Below are positions 44,026 to 55,649 of a DNA stretch of 64,000 nt, piece after piece (position 1 is the stretch's first letter; each line of letters begins with the position of its first letter). Position numbers and translations under genes: made by a program. Origin of the DNA: Rhodoferax sp. PAMC 29310 (GTDB taxonomy: Bacteria; Pseudomonadota; Gammaproteobacteria; Burkholderiales; Burkholderiaceae_C); assembly GCF_017948265.1 (NCBI RefSeq), contig NZ_CP072852.1, positions 930,001 through 994,000 of the forward strand, given 5' to 3'. The notes below the pieces were generated by a model. The model saw only the letters and a program-made list of their open reading frames with translations, was not told the DNA's origin and made no database searches.

Positions 44026-45174
44026 ATGACGGTCAACCTACTCGATTACGACCTTGAAGGTTTGACCCTTTATTGCGAGCGGCTGGGTGAGAAGCGTTTT
44101 CGCGCCACTCAGTTGTTTCGCTGGATCCATCAAAGAGGCGCGTCCAAATTTGACGACATGACCGACCTTGCCCGGTCACTGCGAGAGAAGCTGTCGGCTT
44201 CGGCGCAAGTCAAGCCACTGGACATCTTGTCGCAGCATATTTCGTCTGATGGCACTATCAAATGGCTTTTTGATGTCGGCAACGGGGATGCCGTAGAAGC
44301 TGTCTTCATTCCCGAGAAGGATCGCGGCACCCTTTGTATTTCCTCGCAGGCAGGGTGTGCGGTAGGCTGTCGGTTTTGCTCCACTGGACACCAAGGGTTC
44401 AGCAGGAATCTTCGCGCGGGAGAAATTATTTCTCAGCTCTGGTTTGCGGAGCACTTCCTTAGATCCCACCTCAAGCAGTGTGATCGCGTCATCTCAAATG
44501 TAGTCATGATGGGCATGGGTGAGCCTCTTCAAAACTACTCAGAACTCGTGCCGGCACTGCGAGTCATGCTCGACGATCACGGGTACGGGTTGTCCAGGCG
44601 GCGCGTGACGGTCTCCACCTCCGGTGTGGTTCCAATGATGGACCGTTTGGCGCTGGATTGCCCGGTTGCCCTTGCGGTCTCTTTGCATGCACCCAATGAC
44701 GAGTTACGTAGCAATTTGGTGCCGTTGAATCGAAAATATCCGATCGAAGAGTTACTGGCGGCATGCAATCGGTACTTGGCACACGCCCCAAGAGACTTCA
44801 TTACCTTCGAGTACTGCATGCTTGATGGTGTTAACGATCAAGTGGAGCACGCCAACCAACTCGTCAGCTTGATACGTCAACACGCCAGCGGCCGTGTGTG
44901 GTGCAAGTTCAACCTGATTCCTTTTAATCCTTTTCCTGCCTCGGGTCTACTTCGTTCGCCAATTGAGCAGGTAAATGTCTTCGCGAAAATATTGTCTGAC
45001 GCCGGCATTGTTACCACAGTGCGCAAGACAAGAGGAGACGACATTGATGCTGCTTGCGGTCAATTGGCTGGTGATGTGCAAGACCGAACCCGTGTGCAAT
45101 CCAGAATTGCACGGCAGCGAACCATTATGTTGACACCGATACCGCCCACAGCAAAACCCAATTTGGAGAAGTGA
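44026..45174 (+). CDS. rlmN: 23S rRNA/tRNA adenine-C2 methyltransferase RlmN
   Basis: About 382 residues. Radical-SAM cluster [14 protein letters not shown] region [35 protein letters not shown], and near the C-terminus the methyl-carrier Cys in DIDAACGQL; the second Cys of the pair is the one in the motif before the cluster region. Methylates A2503 of 23S rRNA and A37 of some tRNAs. ATG at 44026 rather than the TTG at 44023. Confidence 0.97.
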   Translation: MTVNLLDYDLEGLTLYCERLGEKRFRATQLFRWIHQRGASKFDDMTDLARSLREKLSASAQVKPLDILSQHISSDGTIKWLFDVGNGDAVEAVFIPEKDRGTLCISSQAGCAVGCRFCSTGHQGFSRNLRAGEIISQLWFAEHFLRSHLKQCDRVISNVVMMGMGEPLQNYSELVPALRVMLDDHGYGLSRRRVTVSTSGVVPMMDRLALDCPVALAVSLHAPNDELRSNLVPLNRKYPIEELLAACNRYLAHAPRDFITFEYCMLDGVNDQVEHANQLVSLIRQHASGRVWCKFNLIPFNPFPASGLLRSPIEQVNVFAKILSDAGIVTTVRKTRGDDIDAACGQLAGDVQDRTRVQSRIARQRTIMLTPIPPTAKPNLEK

Positions 45175-45177
45175 CGT

Positions 45178-46014
45178 ATGGCAATCAATCCATCTGGACA
45201 TTGGAATATCAAACGGCATTTGCTTGTTGTTGGCTTAATTGCCGTAGTCGGTACGTTGATGGGCGGCTGTGCGTCGACAAGTCGCGAGGCTGGTGCCGAC
45301 CGACCTCGTGATGAAATTGTGACGGCATCTGACGAAACCGATGCAAGAAAGAGAGCCAGAATTCGTTTGGAGTTGGCAATCGGCTATTTTGAGCAAGGGC
45401 AGACAAATATTGCACTTGATGAGTTAAAGCAGTCGATAGCGGCCGACCCTACCTACTCGGCGGGGTACAACATGCGGGGCTTGATCTACATGCGACTCAA
45501 TGACTACCGATTCGCCGAGGAGAGCTTCAAACAGGCGCTAGCGTTGAGTCCTCGAGATGCCAGCGTCATTCACAATTTGGGATGGTTGCTGTGCCAGCAA
45601 TCTAGGTACCCGGAGTCGTCGGCGATGTTTCTTCAAGCCCTTGCAAACCCTCAGTATGGAGAGCGAGCGAAAACTTATATGGCACACGGTTTGTGCCAAG
45701 TTCGGGCAAATGACTTAACGGCGGCGGAGGCTAGCCTTAAAAAATCTTATGAGTTGGATGCGGGGAACCCCATCACTGCCTTCAACATGGCCACCTTGCT
45801 TTACAAGCGCGGAGACTTTGTACAGTCACAGTTCTACATTCGTCGTCTAAACAATAGCCAATTGGCCAACGCGGAGTCTCTGTGGCTTGGCGTCAAGGTT
45901 GAACGCCAGTTGAACAACACAGAAGCGCTAAATCAACTCGCAGGGCAGCTTGAGAAGCGCTTTTCGGCTTCACCCGAGACTATTTTGTATCACCGTGGGG
46001 CATTCAATGAGTGA
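45178..46014 (+). CDS. pilW: Type IV pilus biogenesis TPR lipoprotein PilW/PilF
   Basis: 278 residues. Lipobox VGTLMGGCAS, then TPR units (ARIRLELAIGYFEQGQTNIA; YSAGYNMRGLIYMRLNDYRF; HNLGWLLCQQSRYPESSAMF). Pilotin-type lipoprotein needed for outer-membrane secretin multimerisation. The gene order rlmN-pilW-rodZ is common in betaproteobacteria. Overlaps rodZ by 8 nt. Confidence 0.92.
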   Translation: MAINPSGHWNIKRHLLVVGLIAVVGTLMGGCASTSREAGADRPRDEIVTASDETDARKRARIRLELAIGYFEQGQTNIALDELKQSIAADPTYSAGYNMRGLIYMRLNDYRFAEESFKQALALSPRDASVIHNLGWLLCQQSRYPESSAMFLQALANPQYGERAKTYMAHGLCQVRANDLTAAEASLKKSYELDAGNPITAFNMATLLYKRGDFVQSQFYIRRLNNSQLANAESLWLGVKVERQLNNTEALNQLAGQLEKRFSASPETILYHRGAFNE

Positions 46015-46930
46015 AGTTGATTCGTCTTCGTCTAGCCCCGAGATTCAAGTAACCGACGCGTGTGAGACCGGGGGCGCATTGTTACGGCAAGCAAGGGAGA
46101 CTGCAGGATACAGTGTGCCCGCGCTTGCGTCGATGCTGAAAGTATCAACAGCCAAGCTGGAGGCCCTGGAAGCAAATCGATGGGATTTGTTGCCCGACAT
46201 CGTCTTTGCGCGTGCTTTGGCGTCAAGCGTTTGCCGAGCCCTTCAAATTGATGCGAGACCTGTACTAGCGCGCTTTCCAAGCTTGGCAACACCGAGCATG
46301 AAAACGGATGAATCTGGTATCAACACCCCATTTCGCGTGCCTGGCGAAGGAAGGGGACTCGCATTCATGAGTCACCTCCGTCAGCCAGGAACTTTGGCCG
46401 TTTTAGCCCTTGTTTTTTCGGCTGTTGCGCTGCTCTTCGCGCCAGGCGACTTCCTCAGTTCGAGCCTTGATACATTCAGGGTTGCCCCCGCTGATCCCAC
46501 AGATGAGACAACGGAAACGATGCCGGCGACAACCGACACCGTTGTGTCAACCATTGCTGATGGATCTACCGATGTGCTTGTTCCAGTCTCAGGTTCGGAG
46601 GTGGCAGTAGCAAACAGTTCTCCTTTGACAGCTGCGCCCAGCAGGGTTTCAGCAAGTCCACTGCCACTCACTGTCGGTGGCAATGGGGCGGTGGCCGGCA
46701 CCGTAGTATTGAAAGCGACTGCCACTTCGTGGGTTGAGGTTGTCGATGCCAACGGCGTCGTCAAGGTACGAAAATCCATGGTTGAAGGTGAGGTGCTCGG
46801 GGCATCTGGTGATAGTCCACTGTCCGTTGTGATCGGTCGGGCTGACGTAGTAGCTGTTGAGGTCAGGGGCAAGAGCTTTGATCTCGCACAGCTGACCAAT
46901 AACAATATTGCTCGTTTTGAGGTGAAATAG
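46007..46930 (+). CDS. rodZ: Cell-shape protein RodZ
   Basis: About 307 residues. Cytoplasmic Xre-type helix-turn-helix ([20 protein letters not shown], then [20 protein letters not shown]) that binds MreB, one membrane segment near residues 130-150 ([18 protein letters not shown]), a Thr/Ser/Pro-rich linker, and a periplasmic C-terminal beta domain ([15 protein letters not shown]). I chose the ATG at 46007, which overlaps the end of pilW. Its TAG shares a G with the ispG GTG start. Confidence 0.93.
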   Translation: MSEVDSSSSSPEIQVTDACETGGALLRQARETAGYSVPALASMLKVSTAKLEALEANRWDLLPDIVFARALASSVCRALQIDARPVLARFPSLATPSMKTDESGINTPFRVPGEGRGLAFMSHLRQPGTLAVLALVFSAVALLFAPGDFLSSSLDTFRVAPADPTDETTETMPATTDTVVSTIADGSTDVLVPVSGSEVAVANSSPLTAAPSRVSASPLPLTVGGNGAVAGTVVLKATATSWVEVVDANGVVKVRKSMVEGEVLGASGDSPLSVVIGRADVVAVEVRGKSFDLAQLTNNNIARFEVK

Positions 46931-48195
46931 TGGACCATCACGCCCCCATCGCCATTGCAGCACCAAAACGCCGAACCTCTTTGCAAGCTCAAGTAAGTTG
47001 GGGCCAGAGAGTAGTCACGATTGGTGGCGATGCACCGGTTCGCATCCAATCGATGACGAATACAGACACGGTAGATGTAATTGGAACTGCGATTCAGGTT
47101 AAGGAGCTCTCACTGGCTGGCTCCGAAATGGTTCGCCTGACTGTCAACACCCCGGAAGCGGCGCAGGCTGTGCCGCACATAAGAGATCAGCTGGATCGCA
47201 TGGGAATTGATACCCCACTGGTCGGCGACTTTCATTACAACGGGCATCGGCTGTTGAGTGAGTTTCCTGCTTGCGCCGAGGCGTTGTCGAAGTATCGAAT
47301 TAATCCCGGTAACGTCGGCAAAGGCGATAAACGCGACAAACAATTTGGTCAAATGATTGAAGCCGCCATTCGGTGGAAGAAACCTGTCCGCATTGGTGTC
47401 AATTGGGGCAGCTTGGACCAAGACCTGTTGGCAGACCTGATGGACCAAAACAGTCGGCGGGCCACGCCATGGGAAGCAAAGCCCGTCATGTACGAGGCAT
47501 TGATCACCTCTGCTCTGGATTCAGCCCGTCGCGCTGTTGACATGGGCATGCAACCCAACCAGATCATTCTTTCCTGCAAGGTTAGTGGTGTTCAAGATTT
47601 GATTGCCGTGTATCGAGAGCTGAATGCACGTTGCGACTATCCCTTGCACCTAGGTCTCACTGAAGCAGGTATGGGAACCAAAGGAGCGGTTGCTTCTACG
47701 GCGGCACTTTCGGTGCTGTTGCAGGAAGGTATCGGGGACACAATTCGCGTATCTCTGACCCCCCAACCCGGTGAGTCTCGTACCCAAGAGGTTGTGATCG
47801 CCTGTGAAATTTTGCAGGCACTTGAGCTTAGGTCATTTGTCCCCAGTGTCACTGCGTGTCCCGGGTGCGGTAGAACCACAAGCACGACTTTTCAAGAGTT
47901 GACCAAACAAATTGAAGATTTTCTGAGAAGCCAGATGCCTGTTTGGCGTGAAAAGTACCCTGGGGTGGAGAAGCTGAAAGTAGCCGTTATGGGCTGTATC
48001 GTCAATGGCCCAGGGGAGAGCAAGCATGCCGATATCGGAATCAGCCTTCCCGGTACTGGCGAGGCGCCAGCAGCACCCGTATTCATTGACGGTGAAAAAG
48101 CGCTGACATTACGCGGCGAAAATATCGCGCAAGAGTTTCAGCAAATTGTTGAAACGTACATCCAAAAACGATTTAGTAAGGACTCGGTCATTTGA
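46930..48195 (+). CDS. ispG: 4-hydroxy-3-methylbut-2-enyl diphosphate synthase IspG
   Basis: 421 residues. Penultimate step of the methylerythritol phosphate pathway; a [4Fe-4S] enzyme with cluster cysteines in [11 protein letters not shown] and [42 protein letters not shown] and [19 protein letters not shown] mark the TIM-barrel domain. GTG start one base into the rodZ stop. Joins ispD-ispF elsewhere in the window in the same pathway. Confidence 0.97.
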   Translation: MDHHAPIAIAAPKRRTSLQAQVSWGQRVVTIGGDAPVRIQSMTNTDTVDVIGTAIQVKELSLAGSEMVRLTVNTPEAAQAVPHIRDQLDRMGIDTPLVGDFHYNGHRLLSEFPACAEALSKYRINPGNVGKGDKRDKQFGQMIEAAIRWKKPVRIGVNWGSLDQDLLADLMDQNSRRATPWEAKPVMYEALITSALDSARRAVDMGMQPNQIILSCKVSGVQDLIAVYRELNARCDYPLHLGLTEAGMGTKGAVASTAALSVLLQEGIGDTIRVSLTPQPGESRTQEVVIACEILQALELRSFVPSVTACPGCGRTTSTTFQELTKQIEDFLRSQMPVWREKYPGVEKLKVAVMGCIVNGPGESKHADIGISLPGTGEAPAAPVFIDGEKALTLRGENIAQEFQQIVETYIQKRFSKDSVI

Positions 48196-48212
48196 CCGTT
48201 TTGACACAGCTC

Positions 48213-49526
48213 ATGAGTGAAAAGAGTTCGATGCCAAGGTTTGAAAAATTGACCGGCGTCAAGGGCATGAACGACATCATGCCGCCCCAATCAGCGGCGG
48301 TCGAGTGGCTGGAAGGCAGGATTCGCACGGTGATGGCCCGCTATGCCTATAAGAACATCCGAACTCCCATCGTTGAGAGAACCCCGTTGTTTGTCCGTGG
48401 ACTGGGACAGGTTACTGACGTGGTGGAGAAGGAGATGTACTCCTTTGAAGATCGGTTGAACGGAGACCCGCTGACGCTTCGGCCAGAGGGAACTGCAGGT
48501 GTTGTTCGATCTGTTATCGAGCACTCGATGCTGTATGACGGTGGCAAACGCTTCTATTACATCGGGCCGATGTTTCGTCACGAACGACCTCAGCGTGGTC
48601 GCTATCGTCAATTTGATCAAATTGGTGCAGAGGCGTTGGGATTTTCGGGTGCTGAAATCGACGCAGAGTTGATTTTGTTGGCTGTGGCCCTCTGGAGTGA
48701 CTTGGGTCTGACTGATGTACGACTGGAACTAAACAGCCTGGGACAGCCCGAAGAGCGTCATGAGCATCGAAAAGCGCTCATTGCTTACTTCGAATCCCAT
48801 CATGATGAGTTGGATGAAGACTCGCGTCGCCGGCTTCATACCAACCCGCTTCGGATTCTGGACACAAAAAACCCGGCGCTGCAAAAAATTGTTGATGGCG
48901 CGCCGCGACCTATCGACTACTTGGGCGAGCAGTCACTCGCACATTTTTCGGACCTGAAGCGCATCCTAGATGAAAACCAGGTGTCCTACACCGTGAATCC
49001 CCGCTTGGTTCGGGGACTGGACTACTACAACCTGACCGTTTTTGAATTCACGACCGACCGCCTGGGTTCCCAGGGGACAGTGTGCGCGGGCGGTCGTTAT
49101 GACTATCTGATCGAGAATTTGGGTGGAAAATCTGCCCCCGCCGTCGGTTGGGCACTTGGCGTGGATCGCATACTGGAGTTGCTAAAGGAACAAGGGCTCG
49201 GAGAAATCGATACGGCATTGGATGCCTACGCGATTGTCGCCAACCTGTCTGGATTGCCACGTGCGTTGAGGGTGTTGCAAAAATTACGAAGTGAGGGCGT
49301 CAGCATACAAATGCAAGCAAGTTCCGACTCGGCAATGGCCAGCTTAAAGTCGCAGTTCAAACGAGCAGACTCAAGTGGCGCCCATTTTGCATTGGTATTT
49401 GGCGATGAGGAAGTTAAAACCAACTCAGTGACGATCAAGTCGCTGCGAGATGGCACTGGGCTTCAAGTAAGCCAATCCCTCGATTCCATTTCCGACTGGG
49501 CGCCGACCCTACAATTGCGTGCTTAA
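48213..49526 (+). CDS. hisS: Histidyl-tRNA synthetase
   Basis: About 437 residues, class II synthetase. Motif 1 region [20 protein letters not shown], motif 2 [20 protein letters not shown], histidine-A loop [16 protein letters not shown], and motif 3 [16 protein letters not shown]-terminal anticodon domain is complete. Start is uncertain: ATG 48213 ([10 protein letters not shown]) is chosen, but ATG 48231 has the better AAAGAG upstream. The gene begins 17 nt past the ispG stop. Confidence 0.95.
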   Translation: MSEKSSMPRFEKLTGVKGMNDIMPPQSAAVEWLEGRIRTVMARYAYKNIRTPIVERTPLFVRGLGQVTDVVEKEMYSFEDRLNGDPLTLRPEGTAGVVRSVIEHSMLYDGGKRFYYIGPMFRHERPQRGRYRQFDQIGAEALGFSGAEIDAELILLAVALWSDLGLTDVRLELNSLGQPEERHEHRKALIAYFESHHDELDEDSRRRLHTNPLRILDTKNPALQKIVDGAPRPIDYLGEQSLAHFSDLKRILDENQVSYTVNPRLVRGLDYYNLTVFEFTTDRLGSQGTVCAGGRYDYLIENLGGKSAPAVGWALGVDRILELLKEQGLGEIDTALDAYAIVANLSGLPRALRVLQKLRSEGVSIQMQASSDSAMASLKSQFKRADSSGAHFALVFGDEEVKTNSVTIKSLRDGTGLQVSQSLDSISDWAPTLQLRA

Positions 49527-49538
49527 CTGAGAACAAAT

Positions 49539-50201
49539 ATGGCGACACCTTTAGACCTCGAAGAACAAGAACAATTAGATCAACTGAAGCACTTTTGGAA
49601 GCAGTATGGCAATGCCATCACTTGGACATTGATCGCTGTATTGTCTGGATTTGCAAGCTGGAATTTCTACCAATATTGGCAGCGAGGAAAGTCAGCACAG
49701 GCCTCCGCCCTGTTTGAAGAAGTCGACAAAAGCATCAAGTTAGGTGACATGACCAAGGTTGAGCGCTCAGTGTCAGACCTTCAAAAAGGATATGAATCCA
49801 CAGTTTATGCCCAGCAAGCGGGCCTGCTTGTGTCGAAATACTATTACGAAGCTGGCAAAGTCGATGCGGCCAAGGCAGCCTTGGCTTGGGTTGTTGAAAA
49901 GCCAACGGACAGCGGTTATCAAAGTATTGCCAAATTGCGGTTGTCCGGCATGCTGGCAGAGGAGGGGGCTTACGCTGAAGCTATCAAACTGCTCGACTCG
50001 GCACTCCCACCTGAATTTATTGGCTTAGCCCAAGACCGAAAAGGCGATATCTTGGTATTGCAGGGTTTAAAGCCTGAAGCTATCGTGGCCTACACTGAAG
50101 CTTATAAGTTGACTGACGAACGCACCGAGTACCGAAGACTGGTGGAGGTCAAACTCAACTCCCTCGGTGTCAACCCCGCCAATGGCGCATTGATAAAGTA
50201 A
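49539..50201 (+). CDS. yfgM: YfgM-type ancillary SecYEG translocon protein
   Basis: 220 residues. Short cytoplasmic N-terminus (EEQEQLDQLKHFWKQYGNAI), one membrane helix (WTLIAVLSGFASWNFYQYW), periplasmic TPR region. Acts as a periplasmic chaperone helper near SecYEG. The hisS-yfgM-bamB-der order is widely conserved. 12 bp after hisS. Confidence 0.93.
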   Translation: MATPLDLEEQEQLDQLKHFWKQYGNAITWTLIAVLSGFASWNFYQYWQRGKSAQASALFEEVDKSIKLGDMTKVERSVSDLQKGYESTVYAQQAGLLVSKYYYEAGKVDAAKAALAWVVEKPTDSGYQSIAKLRLSGMLAEEGAYAEAIKLLDSALPPEFIGLAQDRKGDILVLQGLKPEAIVAYTEAYKLTDERTEYRRLVEVKLNSLGVNPANGALIK

Positions 50202-50215
50202 GGATTGCTCACTTC

Positions 50216-51349
50216 ATGAACGTGTATTTCACCGCTGCATTTCGCACAGTATTTCTTTCGGCGATCTTAGGTTTGGTTGTGGGTTGCGCCGGAACACCCG
50301 ATCGCCCTAAACCGGCAGAATTGCCACCCAGCGCTGGCTTGCTCGGTGTTCGCTTGGCCTGGACCGTTAAATCAGACGCGGTAGAGTACCCATTGGCACT
50401 CAAGGTCAATGGCGATGCCGTTTTGTTTGCCAGTTCCAATGGGGCACTAAAGTCGCTTAGTGCTCTAACAGGGGAAACATTGTGGAGTGCGAACGTAGGA
50501 GCCAACCTCTCTGCAGGCATTGGGAGCGATGGTCGTATGACCGCAGTTGTCACGGTTGAGAATGAGTTGGTAGTTCTCAACGAGAGTCGGGTACTGTGGC
50601 GTCAAGCGCTGTTGGCGCAAGGTTTTACGGCACCTCTTGTTGCAGGCGGCCGTGTGTTTCTTTTGGCCGCTGATCGCTCGGTGGTCGCATTTGATGCTCA
50701 GTCCGGCCGGAAACTGTGGACTCAGCAACGGACTGGAGACTCTTTGGTCTTGCGACAGTCCGGAGTATTGTTAGCAGTCGGTAACACGTTGATTGCCGGA
50801 ATATCAGGGAAGTTGGTGGGCCTGAATCCATCCAATGGCAGTGTCCTGTGGGAGGCATCCCTTTCGTCTCCGCGGGGGACCAATGAAATTGAGCGGCTAG
50901 TCGACTTGATCGGCCGAGTTAGTCGGGTTGGTGAGGTTGTCTGTGCTCGATCATTTCAATCGAACGTTGGCTGTGTTGACGCTGGGCGCGGCCGAGTCCT
51001 TTGGACCATGGCCGCCTCTGGATCGACCGGGATAGACGGTGATGACCTGCGCATTTACGGAGCCGAAGGCAATGGCGAAATAATGGCTTGGTCACGCGCT
51101 GACGGAGAACGGGTTTGGATCAGTGACCGTCTGAAGTATCGTCGCCTGTCTTCCCCACTAGTGCTCGGACGTTCAATTGTTGTTGGTGACGAGACCGGTA
51201 CGGTGCACTGGTTATCGCGAGAAGATGGCACTCCACTCGGCCGCATTTCAACAGATGGATCCCAGATAGCGGTGGCCCCAATATTGGCTTCCGGCACACT
51301 GGTTATAGTAACCCGCAATGGCGGAGTTTTTGGCTTTAAGCCTGAATAG
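50216..51349 (+). CDS. bamB: Outer-membrane assembly lipoprotein BamB
   Basis: 377 residues. Lipobox [12 protein letters not shown], then an eight-bladed beta-propeller of PQQ-like repeats, for example [76 protein letters not shown]. Scaffold of the Bam complex, with BamD also encoded in this window. 14 bp after yfgM. Confidence 0.96.
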   Translation: MNVYFTAAFRTVFLSAILGLVVGCAGTPDRPKPAELPPSAGLLGVRLAWTVKSDAVEYPLALKVNGDAVLFASSNGALKSLSALTGETLWSANVGANLSAGIGSDGRMTAVVTVENELVVLNESRVLWRQALLAQGFTAPLVAGGRVFLLAADRSVVAFDAQSGRKLWTQQRTGDSLVLRQSGVLLAVGNTLIAGISGKLVGLNPSNGSVLWEASLSSPRGTNEIERLVDLIGRVSRVGEVVCARSFQSNVGCVDAGRGRVLWTMAASGSTGIDGDDLRIYGAEGNGEIMAWSRADGERVWISDRLKYRRLSSPLVLGRSIVVGDETGTVHWLSREDGTPLGRISTDGSQIAVAPILASGTLVIVTRNGGVFGFKPE

Positions 51350-51369
51350 TTTTTGGCCCTGTATTCATT

Positions 51370-52704
51370 ATGAAACCTGTTTTGGCCCTTGTAGGTCGCC
51401 CCAATGTTGGCAAGTCCACCCTTTTTAATCGTTTGACCAAGTCGAGGGATGCGATTGTTGCGGACTTCGCGGGACTGACACGGGATCGTCACTACGGAAA
51501 TGCAAAACTTGGCAAGCGTGAGTTCATCGCCATCGATACAGGTGGATTTGAGCCGGACGCTGCTAGTGGAATTTTCAAGGAGATGGCCAAGCAAACGACA
51601 CAAGCCGTTGCCGAAGCTGACGTGGTCATTTTTGTTGTTGATGCGAGAAGCGGGCTTTCCGCACAAGACCACGAAATTGCGAAATACCTTCGAAAGCTAG
51701 GCAAGCCGTGCATCTTGGCTGCCAATAAGTCAGAGGGCCTAGTCGCAAGCGGCCAACTGGTTGAGTTCTATGAACTGGGTTTGGGTGATGTTCACCCAAT
51801 TTCTGCCGCCCATGGGCAAGGCATACTCACCCTGCTTGAGCTCGCTCTGGATTCGCTAGATTTGCCGGAAGACATTGAACTTGAGGACTCAACGGAGCCT
51901 GGGGTTATCAAGCTGGCTGTGGCCGGACGCCCGAACGTCGGCAAATCGACCCTGATCAACACCTGGCTTGGCGAAGAGCGCTTGGTGGCATTTGATTTGC
52001 CTGGCACGACCAGAGATGCGATCTCTGTGCCGTTCGAGCGCAACGGTCAGAAATTTGAGTTGATCGATACCGCTGGCTTGCGCCGCAAGGGGAAGGTTTT
52101 CGAGGCTATTGAGAAATTTTCTGTTGTTAAGACATTACAGGCGATTGAGTCTAGTAACGTTGTTTTACTACTCATTGACGCCACTCAAGGCGTCACTGAT
52201 CAAGACGCCCACATTGCGGGATACATTCTTGAAAATGGGCGAGCCGTTGTGTTGGCGGTCAATAAGTGGGACGCTGTGGATGAGTATCAGCGCGAGTTGG
52301 TTAAGCGCTCTATCGAAACGCGTTTGCCATTTCTTAAATTTGCAACCATGCATTTGATTTCGGCGCAGAAAAGGCAGGGCCTGGGGCCATTGTGGGCGTC
52401 GATTGCCCAAGCGCACAAAGCAGCCAACTGCAAGATGTCTACGCCCGTCCTCACTAGGCTGCTGCTTGAGGCTGTTCAATTTCAAAGTCCGAAGCGTGCG
52501 GGAATGTTTCGCCCCAAACTGCGGTACGCGCATCAAGGTGGAATGAATCCGCCAGTCATCATCATTCATGGCAATTCTCTCGAGCATGTCACTGACGGCT
52601 ATAAGAGGTTTCTGGAAGGACGCTTCCGAAAGGAGTTTGACCTAGTGGGGACGCCGATGCGTATTGAGATGAAAACCTCAAACAACCCGTATTCTGAAAA
52701 GTAA
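51370..52704 (+). CDS. der: Ribosome biogenesis GTPase Der
   Basis: 444 residues, two tandem G domains: [20 protein letters not shown] with DTGGF and NKSEG, and [20 protein letters not shown] with DTAGLRRKG and NKWDA; a KH-like C-terminal domain ends [12 protein letters not shown]. Needed for 50S subunit maturation. No terminator is evident before hfq. Confidence 0.97.
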   Translation: MKPVLALVGRPNVGKSTLFNRLTKSRDAIVADFAGLTRDRHYGNAKLGKREFIAIDTGGFEPDAASGIFKEMAKQTTQAVAEADVVIFVVDARSGLSAQDHEIAKYLRKLGKPCILAANKSEGLVASGQLVEFYELGLGDVHPISAAHGQGILTLLELALDSLDLPEDIELEDSTEPGVIKLAVAGRPNVGKSTLINTWLGEERLVAFDLPGTTRDAISVPFERNGQKFELIDTAGLRRKGKVFEAIEKFSVVKTLQAIESSNVVLLLIDATQGVTDQDAHIAGYILENGRAVVLAVNKWDAVDEYQRELVKRSIETRLPFLKFATMHLISAQKRQGLGPLWASIAQAHKAANCKMSTPVLTRLLLEAVQFQSPKRAGMFRPKLRYAHQGGMNPPVIIIHGNSLEHVTDGYKRFLEGRFRKEFDLVGTPMRIEMKTSNNPYSEK

Positions 52705-52775
52705 AGCTTTGTGCGAAGTCCGACTGACAGCTGGCTGAATATTAGCTTTGCAAGCATCCGTCCAGAAACCACAGT

Positions 52776-52803
52776 TTGCTGTGTTATCGTAGGCTCTTAT
52801 TAA
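52776..52803 (+). promoter_or_regulatory. Possible hfq promoter
   Basis: TTGCTG (52776-52781), 16-nt spacer, TATTAA (52798-52803), ending 22 nt before the GTG start. Four of six consensus bases in each box. Confidence 0.4.
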
Positions 52804-52825
52804 TTTTTTGAACACGGAGAATATC

Positions 52826-53074
52826 GTGAGCAACAAAGGTCAATTGCTTCAAGACCCATTCCTCAACGCATTGCGTCGTGAACATGTACCGGTCTCTATC
52901 TATTTGGTCAACGGCATCAAGCTTCAAGGTCAGATTGAGTCTTTTGACCAGTACGTGGTATTGCTTCGCAACACGGTGACCCAAATGGTTTACAAGCATG
53001 CAATATCCACCATCGTGCCAGGACGCGCGGTAACTTTTGCAACCGGCGAGGGTGACGAACCTGCCGCCCCGTGA
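52826..53074 (+). CDS. hfq: RNA chaperone Hfq
   Basis: 82 residues. Sm1 motif [18 protein letters not shown] and Sm2 [10 protein letters not shown] are intact, with the distal-face start [18 protein letters not shown]. Hexameric chaperone that pairs small RNAs with mRNAs. GTG start at 52826, with ACGGAGA 6 nt upstream; the frame reaches a TTG at 52808. C-terminal tail is short, as in other betaproteobacteria. Confidence 0.97.
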   Translation: MSNKGQLLQDPFLNALRREHVPVSIYLVNGIKLQGQIESFDQYVVLLRNTVTQMVYKHAISTIVPGRAVTFATGEGDEPAAP

Positions 53075-54200
53075 TCACAAGGCCGCCCCCACTATATTGG
53101 TTGGGGTTGATTTAGGGCTACCCAACTTTGATGGTGGGCTGGAAGAGCTGGGTTTGCTTGCGCAAACGGCAGGCTTGAACCCAGTTGCTCGGATTACCTG
53201 CAAACGCAAGGCGCCAGACTCGGCTTTATTTGTCGGATCAGGAAAGGCCGACGAAATCAAGTTGCTGGCGACCCAGCTGGGCGCAATCGAGGTGCTGTTT
53301 GACCAAAGCTTGAGCCCGGCTCAACAACGCAACCTGGAGCGCCATTTGGAGCTTCCAGTTAATGACAGAACGCTCTTGATTCTGGAGATTTTCAGTCAAC
53401 GAGCGCGCAGTCACGAAGGCAAGCTCCAGGTAGAGTTGGCCAAACTTCAATACCTGAGGACACGTTTGGTCCGTCGATGGTCTCACTTGGAGCGTCAGAG
53501 TGGCGGAATCGGCATGCGGGGCGGCCCAGGTGAGACTCAGATTGAACTGGATCGACGGATGATTGGCGACAACATCAAGAAGATCAAAGAGCGACTAGTG
53601 AAGGTAAAGAAGCAGCGACAAACACAGCGACGCCAACGGGAGCGCCGCGACGCGTTCAACATCTCATTGGTCGGATATACCAATGCAGGGAAGTCCACGC
53701 TCTTCAACGCGCTGGTAAAGGCACGGGCCTATGCCGCTGATCAACTGTTTGCGACCCTGGACACTACCACCCGGCAACTCTATCTTGGGGAGGCAGGTCG
53801 GTCGGTCTCACTTTCTGACACAGTTGGATTTATTCGAGATTTGCCACACGGTTTGATTGACGCTTTTCAAGCTACCTTGCAAGAAGCGGTGGATGCCGAT
53901 TTGCTGATTCATGTGGTAGACGCCTCCAGTCCAAATTTTACCGAGCAGATTGCGGAGGTGCAACGTGTGCTCGGTGAAATTGGCGCCGCGGACATCCCCC
54001 AGATTTTGGTGTTCAACAAACTCGATGCACTTGAAATTGAGCAGCACCCCCTGCAACTAGTGGACCACTATGACTTGGCTGGTGTGCAAACTCCCCGGGT
54101 GTTTTTGAGTGCCATGAGTGGTGAGGGCGTGCCCTTGCTGCGACAGTTACTGGCGAATGCAGTTGGAGTAGAAGTAGCCGCTGTCAATGAGACCCCGTAA
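53052..54200 (+). CDS. hflX: GTPase HflX
   Basis: About 382 residues. HflX N-terminal domain ([40 protein letters not shown]), coiled linker with [20 protein letters not shown], then a G domain: [36 protein letters not shown]. Splits stalled or heat-damaged ribosomes. The start is uncertain but must lie inside the end of hfq; I chose GTG 53052 (VTNLPPRDH), giving a 23-nt overlap. Confidence 0.93.
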   Translation: MTNLPPRDHKAAPTILVGVDLGLPNFDGGLEELGLLAQTAGLNPVARITCKRKAPDSALFVGSGKADEIKLLATQLGAIEVLFDQSLSPAQQRNLERHLELPVNDRTLLILEIFSQRARSHEGKLQVELAKLQYLRTRLVRRWSHLERQSGGIGMRGGPGETQIELDRRMIGDNIKKIKERLVKVKKQRQTQRRQRERRDAFNISLVGYTNAGKSTLFNALVKARAYAADQLFATLDTTTRQLYLGEAGRSVSLSDTVGFIRDLPHGLIDAFQATLQEAVDADLLIHVVDASSPNFTEQIAEVQRVLGEIGAADIPQILVFNKLDALEIEQHPLQLVDHYDLAGVQTPRVFLSAMSGEGVPLLRQLLANAVGVEVAAVNETP

Positions 54201-54269
54201 ATCCCTGAGAGCCATGAGGCTGCCGGGTGTTTGGGCACAATCCCTCAACGATTAACAAGAGAAGAAGAA

Positions 54270-55640
54270 ATGAAACTTCATTTACCTACTTTTCGCAGGG
54301 CATTTTTGCCCGGGCGGATCAGAGGCATGTTCAACCTGAACGATCCAAGATGGGGCCGTGATGATGAGACTCCATCGTCTGACAACTCAAAGCCCCCTGC
54401 TCGGCCAGATCCTACCGAGGCGCCACCAAACCCGCATGGCAATGAAGAGCGTGACAACAAGCGGGGTGCCCCTCAGGGTCCTCCGGACTTGGATGAGCTG
54501 TGGCGGGACTTCAATCGCAAATTGGGTGGGTTATTTGGCGGCTCCGGACGCGGTGGTTCGGGCGGAAACAGTTCAGGTGGCGGGTTTCAGCCTGATATGA
54601 AAAATGCGGGCGTTGGTGCAGGACTCATTGCGGGCGTGGTCGCCTTAATCTGGTTGGGCACGGGCTTTTTTATCGTGCAGGAGGGTCAGCAGGCCGTCAT
54701 CACCCAGTTTGGCAAATACCACTCGTCCGTCGGGGCCGGTTTTAATTGGCGCTTACCGTACCCGATTCAGCGTCATGAATTAATTTTCGTGACTCAGATT
54801 CGCTCTGTTGATGTGGGCCGCGATACGATTATCAAAGCCACAGGCCTGCGAGAGTCGGCCATGCTGACTGCAGACGAGAATATTGTCGAAATCAAATTTG
54901 CGGTTCAATACCGGCTAAATGACGCTCGGGCGTTCCTGTTTGAAAGCAAGGACCCCACATCAGCCGTCGTACAGGCGGCTGAGACAGCAGTGCGCGAGGT
55001 CGTTGGAAAAATGAAAATGGACAGCGCCTTGTCGGAAGAGCGGGACCAGATTGCCCCCCGTGTTCGTGATTTGATGCAAACAATTCTGGATCGTTACAAG
55101 GTTGGCATTGAAGTTGTTGGTATTAATTTGCAGCAGGGTGGCGTGCGCCCACCAGAGCAGGTTCAGGCAGCATTCGATGATGTCTTGAAAGCCGGGCAAG
55201 AGCGTGAGCGAGCCAAGAATGAAGCGCAAGCTTATGCGAACGATGTGGTTCCCCGTGCCATTGGTTCCGCGTCGCGACTCAAAGCAGAGTCAGATGCCTA
55301 CAAGGAGCGGGTTGTGGCTCAGGCCAAGGGTGACGCTGAGCGTTTCAGCTCGATATTGACCGAGTACCAAAAGGCGCCGCAAGTGACGCGAGATCGCTTG
55401 TACGTAGACGCGATGCAGCAGGTCTATAGCAACGTGACCAAGGTCATGGTGGACTCCAAACAAGGCTCGAATTTGTTGTATCTCCCACTAGACAAGATCA
55501 TGCAAATGAATGGACCAAGCAATGAGGCGGCCGCGTCGGCCAATTCTTCTGCTGCTGGTTCGGTCGCGCCGACAGCGCCAGTGGTCGATACCCGCAGCCG
55601 TGACGCTGCCGCCCGGTCACGTGACCGCGATACCCGCTAG
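54270..55640 (+). CDS. hflK: FtsH protease modulator HflK
   Basis: About 456 residues. Pro/Gly-rich cytosolic N-terminus (FNLNDPRWGRDDE; then GLFGGSGRGGSGGNSSGGG), one membrane helix (GLIAGVVALIWLGTGFFIV), and a periplasmic SPFH/band-7 domain followed by a coiled coil (KAGQERERAKNEAQAYANDV). Partner of HflC in the cage around FtsH. ATG at 54270 follows AAGAGAAGAAGAA; the core family start would be MFNLNDPRWG at 54327. Confidence 0.95.
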   Translation: MKLHLPTFRRAFLPGRIRGMFNLNDPRWGRDDETPSSDNSKPPARPDPTEAPPNPHGNEERDNKRGAPQGPPDLDELWRDFNRKLGGLFGGSGRGGSGGNSSGGGFQPDMKNAGVGAGLIAGVVALIWLGTGFFIVQEGQQAVITQFGKYHSSVGAGFNWRLPYPIQRHELIFVTQIRSVDVGRDTIIKATGLRESAMLTADENIVEIKFAVQYRLNDARAFLFESKDPTSAVVQAAETAVREVVGKMKMDSALSEERDQIAPRVRDLMQTILDRYKVGIEVVGINLQQGGVRPPEQVQAAFDDVLKAGQERERAKNEAQAYANDVVPRAIGSASRLKAESDAYKERVVAQAKGDAERFSSILTEYQKAPQVTRDRLYVDAMQQVYSNVTKVMVDSKQGSNLLYLPLDKIMQMNGPSNEAAASANSSAAGSVAPTAPVVDTRSRDAAARSRDRDTR

Positions 55641-55649
55641 GAGTCAAGT